A stretch of DNA of 64,000 nucleotides from Paulownia fortunei (Eukaryota > Streptophyta > Magnoliopsida > Lamiales > Paulowniaceae). Within the stretch, counting starts at the first letter, position 1; each line of letters starts with the position of its first letter. The notes beneath the pieces were generated by a model, which saw only the letters and a program-made list of their open reading frames with translations, made no database searches and was not told the origin of the DNA. Below, piece by piece: positions 37,428 through 50,489 of the stretch. Where the stretch lies: assembly GCA_019321725.1 (NCBI GenBank), contig CM033106.1:20885965-20949964 (forward strand), in the 5' to 3' direction. The position numbers were made by a program, and so were the translations under genes.

Positions 37428-39082
37428 ATAGGCAGAGGTGCAACGTGTTTTAGTTTCTGACTGATTATTATGATACGTACGTACACAGACTTTTATTTAC
37501 TCAGTCTTTGTTCAACATTATTAATTTCCTGTTGCTTTCAAACTTTTTTCTTCTTCTTCAACTGTAATTTTGTAGTCCTTGGAATTATTCTTGCTATTGT
37601 CAAATTGTTTTTAACATCGAATTTATAAGATGCTTTTTAATCTTATAATGGTATCAGATCTTAACTTAGAAAATTAATTTATTTGGATAAATTTATAAAA
37701 CTCATAACATGTTTTTAACATTGCCACCAAGAATTAATAATTGTGTAATTTACACACACTAGAAAATAACAATTTCGTTTTATTTTAAATGATATGTTGA
37801 TATCTGTTTATATACTTTTTCTTAAAGAGTTTATGAGTCATGTTAGCCTGGCCTTAGAACCGCATGTAAGTAGGATTCCAACAATACAATAAATTTCGTT
37901 AGCAATTATTTCACATTCGTTTTTACTCTACAAGAATATATTGAATATCAACCTGCCAAACACCATATAAACGAATTAGAAAAATTCACTATACTCACTT
38001 ATAAATCATTCTATTTTCTCGTCTTTTTGCACAACTAATATAGAATATCAACCTGCCTAATACCTTTATTCTTAGTAAGATACTCTTACAAGCTATAACA
38101 CTCTTTTTCAAAGTGTTATCTTATTTTATTCAGATAAATAGCACATAAGTTTCCGATTAAATCACTTACATAGAATAATTGAAAGGACATCCAAGTAGAG
38201 GTGGATATTAGCCACCGAGACACAAAGAAGGGCATATTTAAGAGCTCACTTTATGGTTAAATATTTTGGTTTTGCTTTATGACAAGTAGGAGAAATTAAA
38301 ACTAATCTTACTTATTTTCCTAAATTAGAAGAATTCATAAATTCTTAAAGAATAATTTGGTTGGTGGCTCCTCTCATAAAAAAAGATTTGTCTTTTCCAT
38401 CTCATTTTTTGGAATTTATAAATTTTTTCCAATAATTTGTGTCAAAGAATATCCCACGTCTGCTAAGTTGTACATCTTATCCCAATTTTGACAAAAACCT
38501 AACCTTTCATTAACAAATACCAGATAGAGAGGTATGTTCAATGGTGCAAATCTATTCCACAAGGCCTAACATAATTGAGTAGTCAACAATAAATATTACT
38601 GTACATATATAACTGAATCATACACACGCAAAGAAGGAAGACTACAAAATGATCAGAATTGTAGGCCATTTTCTAAAGTAGATGCGAAAGAGGTAGGTGG
38701 GTGGTCCTAACAATCAATGGAAAGATGGGCGATTAAGAGTTGCTGGGAGAAATGAAGGCAATACACGGCTACTTTTTTGTGGACAAAAAGTAAATAGATC
38801 ATATGCATATACAGAGTTAGATAGCCACGTAGATTGGATTGGAACAAGTATACTTAGAATTAGAGACTTACTAATTTTTCGATTTTTTTTTTCTATTGGA
38901 GACCACTCTTCATGAAAATTAGGGCAAGACTGGGGAAAATAAGAGTCACGCCCACGAAACATGAATTTTTCAACCAAAAAGTCCTTAACTGGATCAAGAA
39001 CATAAAGAGGCTGTGATTCGGGGGTGAAAATGGCAAATTTGCCATCTTCTCACTATAATAATTAATGTACCATTACAAAATT
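37428..39082. other. Upstream region of the lipoxygenase gene
   Basis: AT-rich sequence lies between the lipoxygenase promoter and the first LTR of copia B. It should contain the gene's distal promoter. I see no convincing open reading frame; the frames at 38697-38977 overlap on both strands and match nothing I recognise. Confidence 0.5.
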
Positions 39083-40242
39083 TGTTGGGTAAATTTAATA
39101 GGGATAATATCGAAATAGTTGAAATATTTTAGTAGAATAACAACTAAAGTCAATGCAAGAGTTAGATTTTTTTTCTTTAAGACACAATTGTCTCAGACTA
39201 GATGCTTACGAAATATGACAATCACCTCCCAAAATACTACGATTTTAATTCTTGTGATAGTAGTACTATAAATCACAAGAACATCAAACTATAAAAGAAT
39301 TTAGAACTTGAGAGAAAGATAAGAAGAGATGAATGAAAATGATGAATTTTGGGGTGTATTTATAGATCTCAAAAAGTTGTGGTGCCAATTCGTGAATGGA
39401 TGTAACTTTTGATATGGATCAATCTGAACCGTATGATTGCATCCTTTTATGAAGGTCCAGACCCTTACAGTGAATCCCTAACCAAGGTTCAATCTCAACC
39501 GTATAATTGTATCTCTTTGTGAATGTCCACACGCTTACGAGGAGCCATTGCCAACCGTATGATATGTCAGTAATTTGATCCACTCACAACCTTTGGTTGC
39601 GCCTTATCAGCAGTTGCATGTCCAGTCACGTTCATTCAGCATCCAACTGCATGTTGTCATGCCACGCGTACGCTGTTCGGATAAATTTGCCATATCAGTG
39701 AACACTAGCTACATCACTGAGCCACATCGAGCCATTTTGGTTTAATTTCTAAAAAATTTAAGATCCCTCAACTCTTCATGATGATATGTATGTGCTAAGT
39801 GCAAAGTGTGACTCTAAAACATCCAATGCGACGTGTGCGTGCACGTATAGGTGTGAGCTCGGATGGTGAGCTCCTTGAGCTAGCTAAACCTAGTAAAAAA
39901 ACCACTAAAGTACATTATAGGAGAGCTCCATTTGATTATTCCTTATTAAAGTGAGACTCTGTATATAAAAGACAAACTTGCTCCACTTTTTCAGTGTAGG
40001 ATAGTGACTTTTCACCTTTCCGACTTTCCATTTATCAACACTTGAGCTATTTAAGTAACTTACTTTGTTCATTAATTTCTCATTCACCCAAAATTAGTTT
40101 TGAGAAATTAAATATACTAAACTCATCTACTTATGATGTAGATTATGTTTAATCAATTCATTTTCATTTTTAAAATGGAATTCACTTAAATAATTGGTCA
40201 AAATTGAGTCAAAATTTAATTTTTGTAAATCAATTTCTAACA
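39083..40242 (-). repeat. 3' LTR of copia B
   Basis: This aligns along its length with 47366-48012 and 50490-51011. Shared blocks include TTTTAGTAGAATAACAACTAAA, TATAAATCACAAGAA, GAGCCATTGCCAACCG and TTCATTCACCCAAAATTA, in the same order. It is bounded on the inside by a polypurine tract (40243-40254). Confidence 0.88.
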
Positions 40243-40254
40243 ATCCCCCATATG
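40243..40254 (-). other. Polypurine tract of copia B
   Basis: The minus strand reads CATATGGGGGAT immediately before the LTR start TGTTAGAAATTG. This fixes the internal border of the 3' LTR and the element's orientation. Confidence 0.75.
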
Positions 40255-40769
40255 AATGAAATTAATGCATATGCAGATACTGAAAAGAGTCTATACAAAA
40301 AGCTATTATATCGAGCGAGGTAGCTTGTGGCTTTGAACTTTCCTTAATAGAATACTATCAAATTTAATAGGCAATTCAATGATGCGATATCTTGAACTGT
40401 TCATCTATTTGTGTAAACTAAGACAATTGTATCTATACAATAACTTTTCTAATACTTAATTATATCTGTTTTAGCCCTAGACAACATATTGGATTCATAA
40501 ATATTTCATTGAAGCAACCCTTCTTCACCCTTATAAGTGACCTATTCAGAGTATTCTGCCATACGCTACTTTACAGTATAGAATTATTAAAAGTATATAA
40601 CTTAATCTCACTACATGCACAAGTAGCACTTAACTATTATAGGAATGGGAGGGAAATAACTCCCAAGTGCTTTTTTGAATCTTTATAATTTAGTTGTCCT
40701 ATTGAACTAAGATCTTGGGATCAATCAATAAGGTTGGGTTAGCGAATCTGTTAGGTTTTTCTTCAATTT

Positions 40770-41100
40770 CACTTAATCGATGGAAATAACTCTATTTGAG
40801 ATCAACTACTTTGTGGTATTATGTCTTCGACGTATATGTCGAGACTTACCATTGAACATTCTACTTTGTGTCCTTTCAATAGTTGACTGGCTATCACAAT
40901 GTATCATAATTGTAGGTATTGTCTTAAGCCAACAAGGAATATTCTCTAAGAAATTACAAAGTTATTCTGCTTCTTCTCCAGTTTTATCTAAAGTTATAAA
41001 CTCTGATTCTATCGTGGATCCAGCTATACAAGTTTGTCTAGAGGATTTTCATGACACAACTCCACCACTAATGGAAAAAATATAACCACTAGTAGACTTG
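40770..41100 (-). pseudogene. Copia B RNase H remnant
   Basis: The minus strand translates to RNase H-like sequence with KSSRQTCIAGSTIESEF, IHCDSQSTIERTQS and the tail GKSRHIRRRHNT, typical of plant copia RNase H. Two Trp positions expected in the family are stop codons (SWKS as S-stop-KS, and AEW as AE-stop). Confidence 0.82.
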
Positions 41101-41406
41101 AAATCTTTTGTGTCAGATATCCAATTTGCATCATTGTGCTCTTCTAGTGCAATTGGATATCTAATATAATGTAATTCATAATTTAAGATGAATCTTAAAT
41201 ATTTAAGAACCCTTATCAATGTCTTCCAATGGTCATTGTCAGTATTACTTGTAAACCTACTTAACTTGTTGACTAAGTAAGTAATATCTGGACATGTGCA
41301 ATTTAGATGTACATCAAACTGTCAATTATCCGACAATAACCTAACTATGATACAGGCTCACCATGATTCTTAGTAAAGTGCAAACTTAAGTCCAATGGTG
41401 TTTTAC

Positions 41407-42215
41407 TCAAGAAATATTATACGTATTGAACTTTCTAAGTATTGTCTCAACATAATGAGACTGCGATAGAACAAGTCCCTCAGATGTCTTATTGATCTTA
41501 ACTCCCAACATGACATTTGTTAAACCCATACCTTTCATATCAAAATATTTCTTTAACATTTTCTTAATTTTTATGATTATATTATGACTACTACACCTAA
41601 TTAACATGTGGTCTACATTTAGACAAGCAATAACATAAGCATTTAATGTGCCTTTTATATAGATGCATTTGTCACATTCATTGGTTTTGAAGCCATTTGA
41701 TATCATTGTTTTGTCAAATTTCTTGTGTAATTGATTTGGTACTTGTTTAAGTCCACATAATGACTTAATTAGTGTACATACCTTTTCCTCTTGTCCAGGA
41801 GCAACAAACTCTTTGTGTTGTTCCATGTAAATTTCTTCTTTTATTTTACTATTTAGAAAAACTATTTTCACATCCATTTAATGTATCTCAAAGTTATGTA
41901 ATGCTACAATTACAATGAATACTCTAACAGATGATTATTGTCACTAGTAAATATGTGTCAAAGAAGTCAAAACCTTCTTTTTGTTCGAACCTTTTAGCTA
42001 CTAATCTAGCCCTGTATTTATCAATAGATCCATCAGCCTTGTATTTCCTTTTATGAATCTATTTACATCCTAAAGGATTACTTTCCGATGGGAGATCAAC
42101 TGATTCCCAAGTATGATTTTGCATAATGGATTATATTTCACTTTTTGATAGCTTCTTTCCAGAATGGAGCTTTTGGACTGGACAATGCTTTACTAATTAT
42201 CCTTGATTCATTTTC
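41407..42215 (-). pseudogene. Copia B reverse transcriptase remnant
   Basis: From about 42215 the minus strand gives PFWKEAI, then GCK followed by TAG (42059-42061) at the conserved Trp. [18 protein letters not shown] follows, and then the frame 41877-41407 with MDVKIVFLNS, LIKSLCGLKQ and MLGVKI. The catalytic YVDD motif is replaced by NVDH (within CLNVDHMLI), so both the Tyr and the second catalytic Asp are lost. The polymerase cannot be active even where the frame is open. Confidence 0.85.
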
Positions 42216-42835
42216 TAACATGTAAGTTAGAAAATCAGGACCAAATATTTTAATTATTTGGCCCTTTTACTGCGTCTTGGTTCTTCAGCACTTTGATGAT
42301 TACCATTTGCAGATTCATAAGTTCTTTTATGGGAACCAATTTCTTTCCTTTCTTGGCAAGAAAAGATATCTTCAAAAAATACAGCATTCATTGATTATAT
42401 AATTATACCTTCATGTACATCGGAAATTGTTGATTTATGCACAAGAAATTGATATGCACTACTATTATTTGTATATTTAATTTGCAATCGATTGTCTTAG
42501 GCATGATTTTAATTTATTTTAGTTTGAGAATTTCTACTTTAACCAAACACCCCCACACTTTAAGATATTTGTAGAAAGGCTTACGATATTTTCATAACTC
42601 ATAAGGAGTTTTATTCTTACTCTTGTGTGATATTTTATTAAGAAAGTAATTTGTTGGGAGGACAACTTCACCCTTCCCCCTCCCCCCCCATCAATTTTTG
42701 AGGTAAACCAGAATTTATCAACATCGTATTCACATTCTCTTTAAGATTACAATTTTATGTTCAACAACACTGTTTGATTGAGGCGAGTAAGGAGCTGTAG
42801 TTTGATGAATAATACCAGATTCTGAGCAAACTTCT

Positions 42836-43264
42836 TCAAATGGAGCTATATATTCTCTCTCTCTCTCTATCATTACGAATAACTTTTATTCGTTTGTTAA
42901 GTTGATTTTCAACCTCATTCTTATAGTTTTTAGAAGTTTCTAATATCTCATCTTTACTTTTCAAAATATATACATAATAGTATCTTTTGTAATGATCAAT
43001 AAAAGTAATGAAATACTTTTTTCCACCTTTAGTTTGCACAAATTTTAAGTCACATATATCACGGTGAATTAGTTCTAGAGATGCTGTACTTCTTTCCACC
43101 AAATGGAATGGTACTTTGGCCATTTTTACCTCAATACAAATTTCACACTTTTGTTGTGAATCAAACTTAAATAAAGGAAATAAATTTAAATTTACTAATC
43201 TTGTCAAAGTATTAAAATTAATATATCCTAATCTAACATGCCATAAATTTGAACACTCAATCAA
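42836..43264 (-). pseudogene. Copia B GAG-pre-integrase / integrase remnant
   Basis: The translation shows [10 protein letters not shown] (normally LWHxRLGH), a Cys pair in [15 protein letters not shown] and [10 protein letters not shown] around the first two catalytic aspartates, and IRNDRERE where a DDE-type Asp/Glu segment is expected. The third-residue region runs into a CT microsatellite (42854-42869) and the frame is lost, so the integrase is truncated. Confidence 0.83.
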
Positions 43265-43329
43265 GTAAGAAGAAGTTTTAACTCTACTGTTTCAAAGTTA
43301 CGAAGTACATTCATTACATTCATCTTAAA

Positions 43330-43656
43330 CAGTCATTTTTCTAAGTACCCATTTCCTATGAACTATCCATTTTTAGTAAGTACAAATTTTTCAGACTCAA
43401 ACCCTAGTCTAAAATCAATTTTAACCAATAAGGAGCCAAACACCAGGTTCTTGCGAATGTCTAGGACATGCATCACATCAACAAAGGTTAGCGATTTTCC
43501 TGAGGTCATCTTCAGCACCAATTTGCCTAGACCGACAACATTGGGAGTTACAAAGTTTCCCATATACATCTTCCTTCTATTGATTGGAATATAAGATGAA
43601 AACATCTCTTTATCGGAGCAGATGTGGCGTGTTGTACCTGTATTGACTCACCACTT
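43330..43656 (-). pseudogene. Copia B protease remnant, cut by a nested insertion
   Basis: Immediately inside the nested LTR the minus strand reads Trp, stop, then VNTGTTRHICSDKEMFSSY. The family motif is VDTGATRHVCSD, so the catalytic Asp is Asn here and a Trp codon is a stop. Downstream sequence (NVVGLGKLVLKMTSGK, DVMHVLDIRKNLV) is ordinary copia protease and linker. Residual sequence after about 43363 is frameshifted. Confidence 0.83.
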
Positions 43657-46421
43657 TATAATACTCAATTCTCACACTACTCACTTGGCAAATGTGATTC
43701 ATGTATTACATGTTACTTATATGCTAATTTGCATTAACATTTAGATGGCATCTTATATAGCATTCTTAATCGTTAGATCTCTAATACTATCATATGATAT
43801 TAGTGGTTGAAATCTTATAATCTAATTAAGAAATTCAATATTTAGATAAGAGAAAAAATAGATTGGTCAATCTATTGGATATTCATAGGTTATATGTTAT
43901 AATTTTAGAAGTAATTAAAGTTATTACCAGTAACCTAATATGTTTCGATTCAACTAGATCAAGGTATTTTAAAAATGTATATCTATAAACTAATAATACT
44001 TGGGATATTAAATATGATATAATTTGATTTAAATGTCATATTTCAAGGTCCATATGTGCATATAATTTTAGAAATGAAAACTAGACAATTTATTTAAGAA
44101 TCGAATGTCAATCGATTTAAAGATCAAATGAACGGTTAAAAAATTAGGGTAGAATTTATTATCCGATCATACAAAAATTAAAATAAGTTGTAAATAAATA
44201 AATAAATACTGAGAAACACTAGATTAGAGCTGTATAAGTTGTGTATAATATTAGATTTAAACCACCATTTGACACCTCAAACTTTGCCACCTTATACTTT
44301 CTTATTAAGTTTAAGCTAACATCTCAAGGTAATACCTCAAATCCTTCACCCTTAAGCTACTACTAGACCCTCATTTCAGCCATTTTCAGTTTTCATACAC
44401 ACACCTTAAGGTCTCCAAGTGCTCCAAATTGATCCAAGTTGAAATAAAAGCAAGAAATGCAAAGGAGAAGTGGTTACCATCAAGTTTAACCTCAAAATCT
44501 GCATAGGTAAAACTTATCTACAGTTTTGCCTTTGGTTTTTAGATTATTCTGAATGGGTTTATTGTTTATCAAGCTTTCAAAATTTCTTATAAAAGTGTTA
44601 GAAAGTTTTTAGTTAGACTTTGGTGTACAAAGAATGGGTTTTTGATGACAAACACTTAATAGAAAATACTTGTGGTAGAAACTATCACCTTACTGTTTTC
44701 TTGTGTTTTATGCTTCAAAAGTGTATGTATGTTGAATAAAACTTTTAATTATTACCATTTACATTTCCATATATGAAGTAAGAGTATTGAAATGAATTTT
44801 GATCAGTTAGAAATTGAAATAGAGCATGATATTGGAGAAATATTCAAACTACTAAAGTAGCAAAATCTGTTTTGGTATCTGTGAAGGAGACTGAATTAGG
44901 GGAGCTAAATCCATGTGTTTTGTCCATTCTATGGCATGGTTATATTTTTTTATATGTTAGTTAAGTGTAATAAAAAATTTAAAGTGAATAAATATGCCTA
45001 AGGATGCTAAAATTGCTATGAAACTTAATGTGATAGCAAGGAAATTAAGGTACTTAGGAGATTGTATTAGGTTTTAGTCCCTAAGTAGTAAAGTTTGATT
45101 GTTACATAGTTAAATTAAAATTCAAGGTCCTTGTATAGGATTAAGCATAATGAACTTATTGATTGAGGATAGTTATTGATATCTTATATTTTTACAGATT
45201 ATTCATACCTAAGGCTGGGGAGTAACACCTAAGAAACTAAGAAGTAAGATGCGATCGATTAAAGGTAAGTGAAAATTCATTTGCAACTACAATACATGGA
45301 CACAGTATTTCTTACCTTATCTATATTAAATATGATCCTTGTATCTTGATGAGTGTATTATGAGTATTATAAATATCTTATAGTGTATACATTGCTTGGA
45401 TGATGGGATGTGGGACCCATTGTATCATTAAATATGTCATTCATCAGCATTTACATGTGCATCATAACACGTGCTCACAGTTGAGGTTTTAAATGCATGA
45501 CATTAATTTCAGAAAGAAAATATTTTGGTTGGCCACTACTGGTACACCGAGGTATGCGGCATGCGAAGCATACTTATGTGATATTTTAGGGCGGTACGAG
45601 TGTTACTTCTCGGAGGATCATAGGGGTTGATAGAGGGTGTGCCTCTAATGGTCATGAGAGGGTGGATCACTTAACTGTATCCTTATTGATTCCGCTAGTG
45701 GGAAGACTTCTGGAGGATCATAGGGGAAGATAGAGGGTGGACCTCTAGTGATCCCAAGAGATGGCCCCTGGATTGAGTCAATTTGTTTATGGTCATATGA
45801 TTATTGGTATTGTTTAAACCTCTATCCAGTGCATAGTAGGTAGGCCAAGGGTCTAGTGATGGAAAATAATTTTGAATGAACTGTTTTGATTCAAGAGCTT
45901 GCATTCCTAGTGCTATTTCATAAAGATGCATCGTATATATGTTAGATATCACTTCAACATGTATGATTTTCACTTACTGAGCGTTAACTCATGTATTTCA
46001 TACATTGTAGGTAAGTATGGTGAGATTGAGACCTCTAGTTTAGTGGGCTGGTTGTGGAGTTGCTACAGACTTTCAAAAATCGATGTACATGGATAACAAC
46101 CTGTTGGGGTTATTTTGTAAGTTGTGCTTTTGATTTTACGGTCTATTGTATTATATTAGTGGCCTTATCCTGTATATCACTTTCAAAAATCCATTGTAAA
46201 TGAGTTTGAGTTTTGTGATGATTTTGATAGACCTCTTTATCGTTCAAATAACTATCTATCTATATACAATATTATAGGATGTTAAAGCACTTTACTTTAT
46301 CAGTGTTAAGTCAAACTAACTAACTACAAAAAAAAAAGATTATACACACGCATACATGCACATATTATATTGCACATGTTGTTTATATATAATGTATACA
46401 TATTTTTGGGAGTTTGTAACA
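43657..46421 (+). mobile_element. Solo LTR-like element 1 (Tekay/Del-type ends) nested in copia B
   Basis: The element interrupts copia B exactly between gag (ending ...NLRE) and protease (W-stop-VNTG). It starts TATAATAC and ends TTTGTAACA. It shares long blocks, in order, with the element at 48013-50489, for example TCTTGATGAG, GTGCTCACAGTTGAGGTTTT, GAAAATATTTTG(G/A)TTGGCCACTACT, GATGGCCCC and CATAGTAGGTAGGCCAAGGG. There is no coding capacity in about 2.77 kb. A solo LTR of a Gypsy chromovirus fits the size, the lack of genes and the TGTAA..TTACA termini; this is inference. The flanks CACTT and CTCTC are not a clean target duplication. Strand is nominal. Confidence 0.72.
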
Positions 46422-47335
46422 CTCTCTCAGGTTATCCATCAAATTGGCTTCAAACACGACAGCTGATAGGTCTAGCTTCATTATATCTACTGGTATTGTC
46501 TTCTCATCGGTTATATGTACCTAATTCTAATTGCTTTTCCTAGGAAATTGACAATCCTTGGCTTTGTGGTTCGGCTTGCCACAGTTGTAGCAATTTCTTT
46601 TGAACTTCTTTGCCTTCCCCTATTTCTGTCCTTTGCCTTGGTGCTTTATTTTCTTGCTAGTATTTTGTCTATCAAGTTTACTTTAGCTTCCATAGATAGC
46701 TTACCAGATTTAATTTGATATTTATGGTTATCGTCTTCAATTCGCAATCTAATAATTAAATCTTCAAGTCTTATCTCTTTTTATTTTTGCTTTAGCTAGT
46801 TCTTGAAGTCCTTCCACAGAGATGACAACTTCTCAGTTATGACAACTACTTAAAAAGACTAATTGAACTACATGTCTTTACCATGCATATCATGCAAGAT
46901 TAACTGCAGTTCCTGGACTTGAGTCATGACAGCTTTGGAATCCACTATCTTGAAGTCTAAAAATTTCCCAACAATGAATTTCTTCACGCCAGCATATTCT
47001 ATTTTGTACTTTTTCTCGAGTGGTTTGCACAGCTCCTTAGCTGTCTTCACTGAACTATACACATTGTACAGTGCATTGTCCAGTCTATTTAGGGCACAGT
47101 TCCTACACAGGAAGTCATTATGACCCCATGCATCGAACGCCGCCCTCTTTTAAGAATCTTGTTCCTCCTCTTCTATAGTAGAGGCATCCTCCATCAAGAA
47201 CTTTGCTAGGTTTAGGGTGGTCAGGTTGAATAGCATCTTTTGTTGCAACTATTTAAAGTCAGTTTTGGTGAACTTCTTCGGTTTCTGTCTATGAGCCAGA
47301 GTTAGTAAAGCAGGTGCTGCTGAAGTTGAAACCAT
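46422..47335 (-). pseudogene. Copia B gag remnant with CCHC zinc knuckle
   Basis: A start codon at 47335-47333 opens MVSTSAAPALLTLAHR. Downstream are KFLMEDAST, ALNRLDNALYNVYSSVKTAK and KFIVGKFLDFKIVDSK, a UBN2/copia gag core. The CCHC knuckle CYNCGKPNHKAKDC lies at about 46565-46605. Several stops and frame changes interrupt it (for example near 47155 and 46860). The end (MKLDLSAVVFEANLMDNLRE) joins the protease segment across the nested insertion. Confidence 0.83.
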
Positions 47336-48012
47336 TTTGAACTACACAAAAATTTTGTCTTAAGCTGTTGGGTATATTTGGTGGGTGTAATATTGAAATG
47401 GCTCAAATATTTTAGTAGAATAACAACTAAAATTGAGGCAAGAGTTAGACTCTTTTTCTTTAAAATAAAATTATCCCATAATTGGTACTTACGGAATATG
47501 ATAATGGTCTCCCAAAGTATAATAACTTTATTTATTATGATAGTAACACTATAAATCACAAGAATGTCAAACTATAAAAATATTTAGAACTTGAGAGAAT
47601 GATAAGAAGAGAATGAATTAGATGGAAATGATGAATTATAGGGGTCTATTTATAGATTTCGAAGAGTTGTAGTGTCAATTTATGAGTGGATGTAATTTTT
47701 GGTCCAAATCAATTTGAGTCGTATGATTGCATCACTCTACAAAGGTCTACACCCTTACAGTAAACCCCTTGTCAATGTTCAATCTCAACTGTATGATCCC
47801 ATCTCTCTGTGAAGGTCCACATCCTTACAGTGAGCCATTGCCAACCGAACAGACATGTTAGTAATTCGGTTCACTCACATCCTTTAATTGTGCCTTGTTA
47901 GCATATGTCAACGATTCGATTCACTCACAACTTTTGGTTGTGCCTTATCAGCAACTGCATGTCCGATCATGTCCATTCATCATCCAACTGCTTGTTGTCA
48001 TGCCACGCGTGC

Positions 48013-48325
48013 TGTAATACACGAGCCTCGTGCTACTCACCTGGCTAATATAGTTTATACATTTTATGCCACGTATGTGTCATTGCATTTTAATTGATAT
48101 TTCATAATGCATTATATTTTATATGGTATTTTAATAATTAAACTTTTAAAGTTGTCACCGATATTAGTTTCCAGATTCTTTAACCTAATTGGTTGAGTTG
48201 GTACTAAAATATGAGAATTTAGGTGTCAACTATCAAATAACATTATGGTACACGTAAGTGAAAGGTAGCATTGTTGTGTTTATCGGTGTAGGATAAACTA
48301 TGCAAATTAATTAATTAGGGAGAAA

Positions 48326-48356
<31 letters not shown>

Positions 48357-48574
48357 AAGAAAATAAGGACATTATCATATTAATTAAGATGGTGTAAATT
48401 TTTTAATATAAAATAAATTTAGGGACTTATAAATAAATATATATAAAAATAAATAAATAATATTTTGTATTGATTATATAGAAAAATATAATATATATAT
48501 ATAAGTATATGGTGTGTAATATAATATATATATACATACATATATGTATACATATACATATGATGAGGATAAGC

Positions 48575-48606
<32 letters not shown>

Positions 48607-50489
48607 CATATAGGTGTACACGTGTAGTGTATTCATACATATATGATAAGGATAAGTATATATATAATATATTGTATTAGATTACTTTAATACTAATGTT
48701 AAGGATAAGTATATATATAATATATTATATTAGATTTATTTACTAAGTAATAACACACACCACACAAACACACGGCTAAAATAAAAACACCACACACACA
48801 CGTCCGCACGGCAGCAAAGAAAGGAAAAAAAAACAAAAAGAAGAAAAAATAGCACGAACAAATTTTAACAGTAGAAATTTGAGAAAATTTTGGATAAGTT
48901 CCTTCTTATTTTTGTACGGATAAATATATATGTTTATGTCGTTTATTTCTAATTTGAAAGAAAATTTTTGATCCAAATTAATTAGTTATCTAACTGTGAG
49001 ACAATAACTAATATACACCTTTAATTTGAAATTAGTTATGAATATTCAATTTTATTATCTTGTATTAATTGGATGATGGAGTTAATTAAATTGAGGGATT
49101 GATTACAGGATTATAACATATCAATTAAATAATATTAGAATAAATTTAAGACGAGAAATTAAAATATTTAAAAGGTTCTGATTTGGGTGAAATATAAAAA
49201 TTTTAAGGTTTGATTGTTACTTAATTAAATTTAAGATTTAAAATCCCTTATGAAATTTGATATAGAAACCTATTGATTAAGAATGAAAATTAATACGTTA
49301 TACTTTTACAGGCTGCTTTATATCTAAGGTTAGGGAGGAGAATCTTGTTAACCTTCAATAGGATATCAAAGGTGGAAGGTAAATGAAAATCCATTTGCAA
49401 CTATAATGCATGGGCATAGTATTTCTTGGCTTATTTATATTAAATGTGATCCTTATGTCTTGATGAGTATTATAAATATCTTATAGTGCATACGTTGTTT
49501 GGATGATAGGACATGTAATTTATTGTGTTATTGAACATGCCATTCATCAATGTTTATACGTGCATGCATAATATGTGCTCACAGTTGAGGTTTTGCATGC
49601 ATAACATTATTTTCAAAAAGAAAATATTTTGATTGGCCACTACTAGTATACCGAGACCCATGTGTGGCTTATTTATATGATATATGGGGCGCCGTGAGTA
49701 TTACTTTTCGGAGGATCATAAAGGTTGACGAGGAGTGTGCCTCTGGTGGTCATGAGAGGGTGGACCACTTGACTGTGCCCTTATCGACGCCGTTGGTGAG
49801 AATACTTGTAGAGGGTCACAGGGGAAGACAGGGGGTGGACCTTTGGTGATTCCAGAAGATGGCCCCCGGACTGTGTCGATCTATTTATAGCCATGTAATT
49901 ATTGATATTATTGAGAGCTCTATCCAGTACATAGTAGGTAGGCCAAGGGCCAGTGATGAAAAATAATTTTGAATAAACTATTTTTATGCATAAGTTTGCA
50001 TTCTTATCATGATTTCATAGAAATGCATTGCATTTATGTTGGATTATTCTTCAGCATGCATGATTTTCATTTACTGAGCATTAGCTCACGTAATTTATGT
50101 ATTATAGGTGAGTTTAATGATACTTGAAGCCACTGACTTACTGAGCGAGCGGTTGGAGCTCCTATAGGTTCTGAGGATCAGTGTACATGGATGACGACAT
50201 GTTGGAATGGTTGTTAACTTATTTGATTTTGCAGTCTATTGTATTAGGTTTTGAGATTTGTACTGTGTGTTACTTTTAAAAAATTTCTGTACATAGGTAT
50301 GTAAATGATATGGTTGTTATGGATATTCTGCATGTATATATATATTAGTTTGTGAGTGAAAAAAATAGTTTATTATTTATTAAGCTTACAGGAAAAAAAT
50401 AAATATTTCATGCATGCATACAGGATTTATCATGTCAAAATTATTATATATATAAATATATATGTGTGTGTAGTATTGGGGGTGTTACA
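48013..50489 (+). mobile_element. Solo LTR-like element 2, nested in the 5' LTR of copia B
   Basis: It starts TGTAATACACGAG and ends GGGGGTGTTACA, the classic outer ends of Tekay/Del chromovirus LTRs, and is homologous to 43657-46421 in the same orientation. Left and right flanks CGTGC and CATGC look like a 5-base target duplication with one change. The interior has expanded TA-rich and (CA)n stretches (48300-48800). It encodes no protein. The solo-LTR identity is inferred. Strand is nominal. Confidence 0.75.
48480..48740. repeat. TA-rich minisatellite inside solo LTR-like element 2
   Basis: Long (TA)n runs are interspersed with repeats of GGATAAG(C/T)ATATATATAATATAT at about 48568, 48650 and 48703. 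These explain the short low-complexity frames here. No equivalent expansion is present in the sister element. Confidence 0.75.

Noticed and set aside
45695..45973. 92-aa frame in the first nested repeat
   Set aside because: It lies inside the non-coding solo LTR-like element; the homologous second copy does not preserve the frame.
48419..48640. Overlapping Tyr/Ile-rich frames on the minus strand
   Set aside because: They are translations of (TA)n microsatellite inside the second nested element, not a protein.
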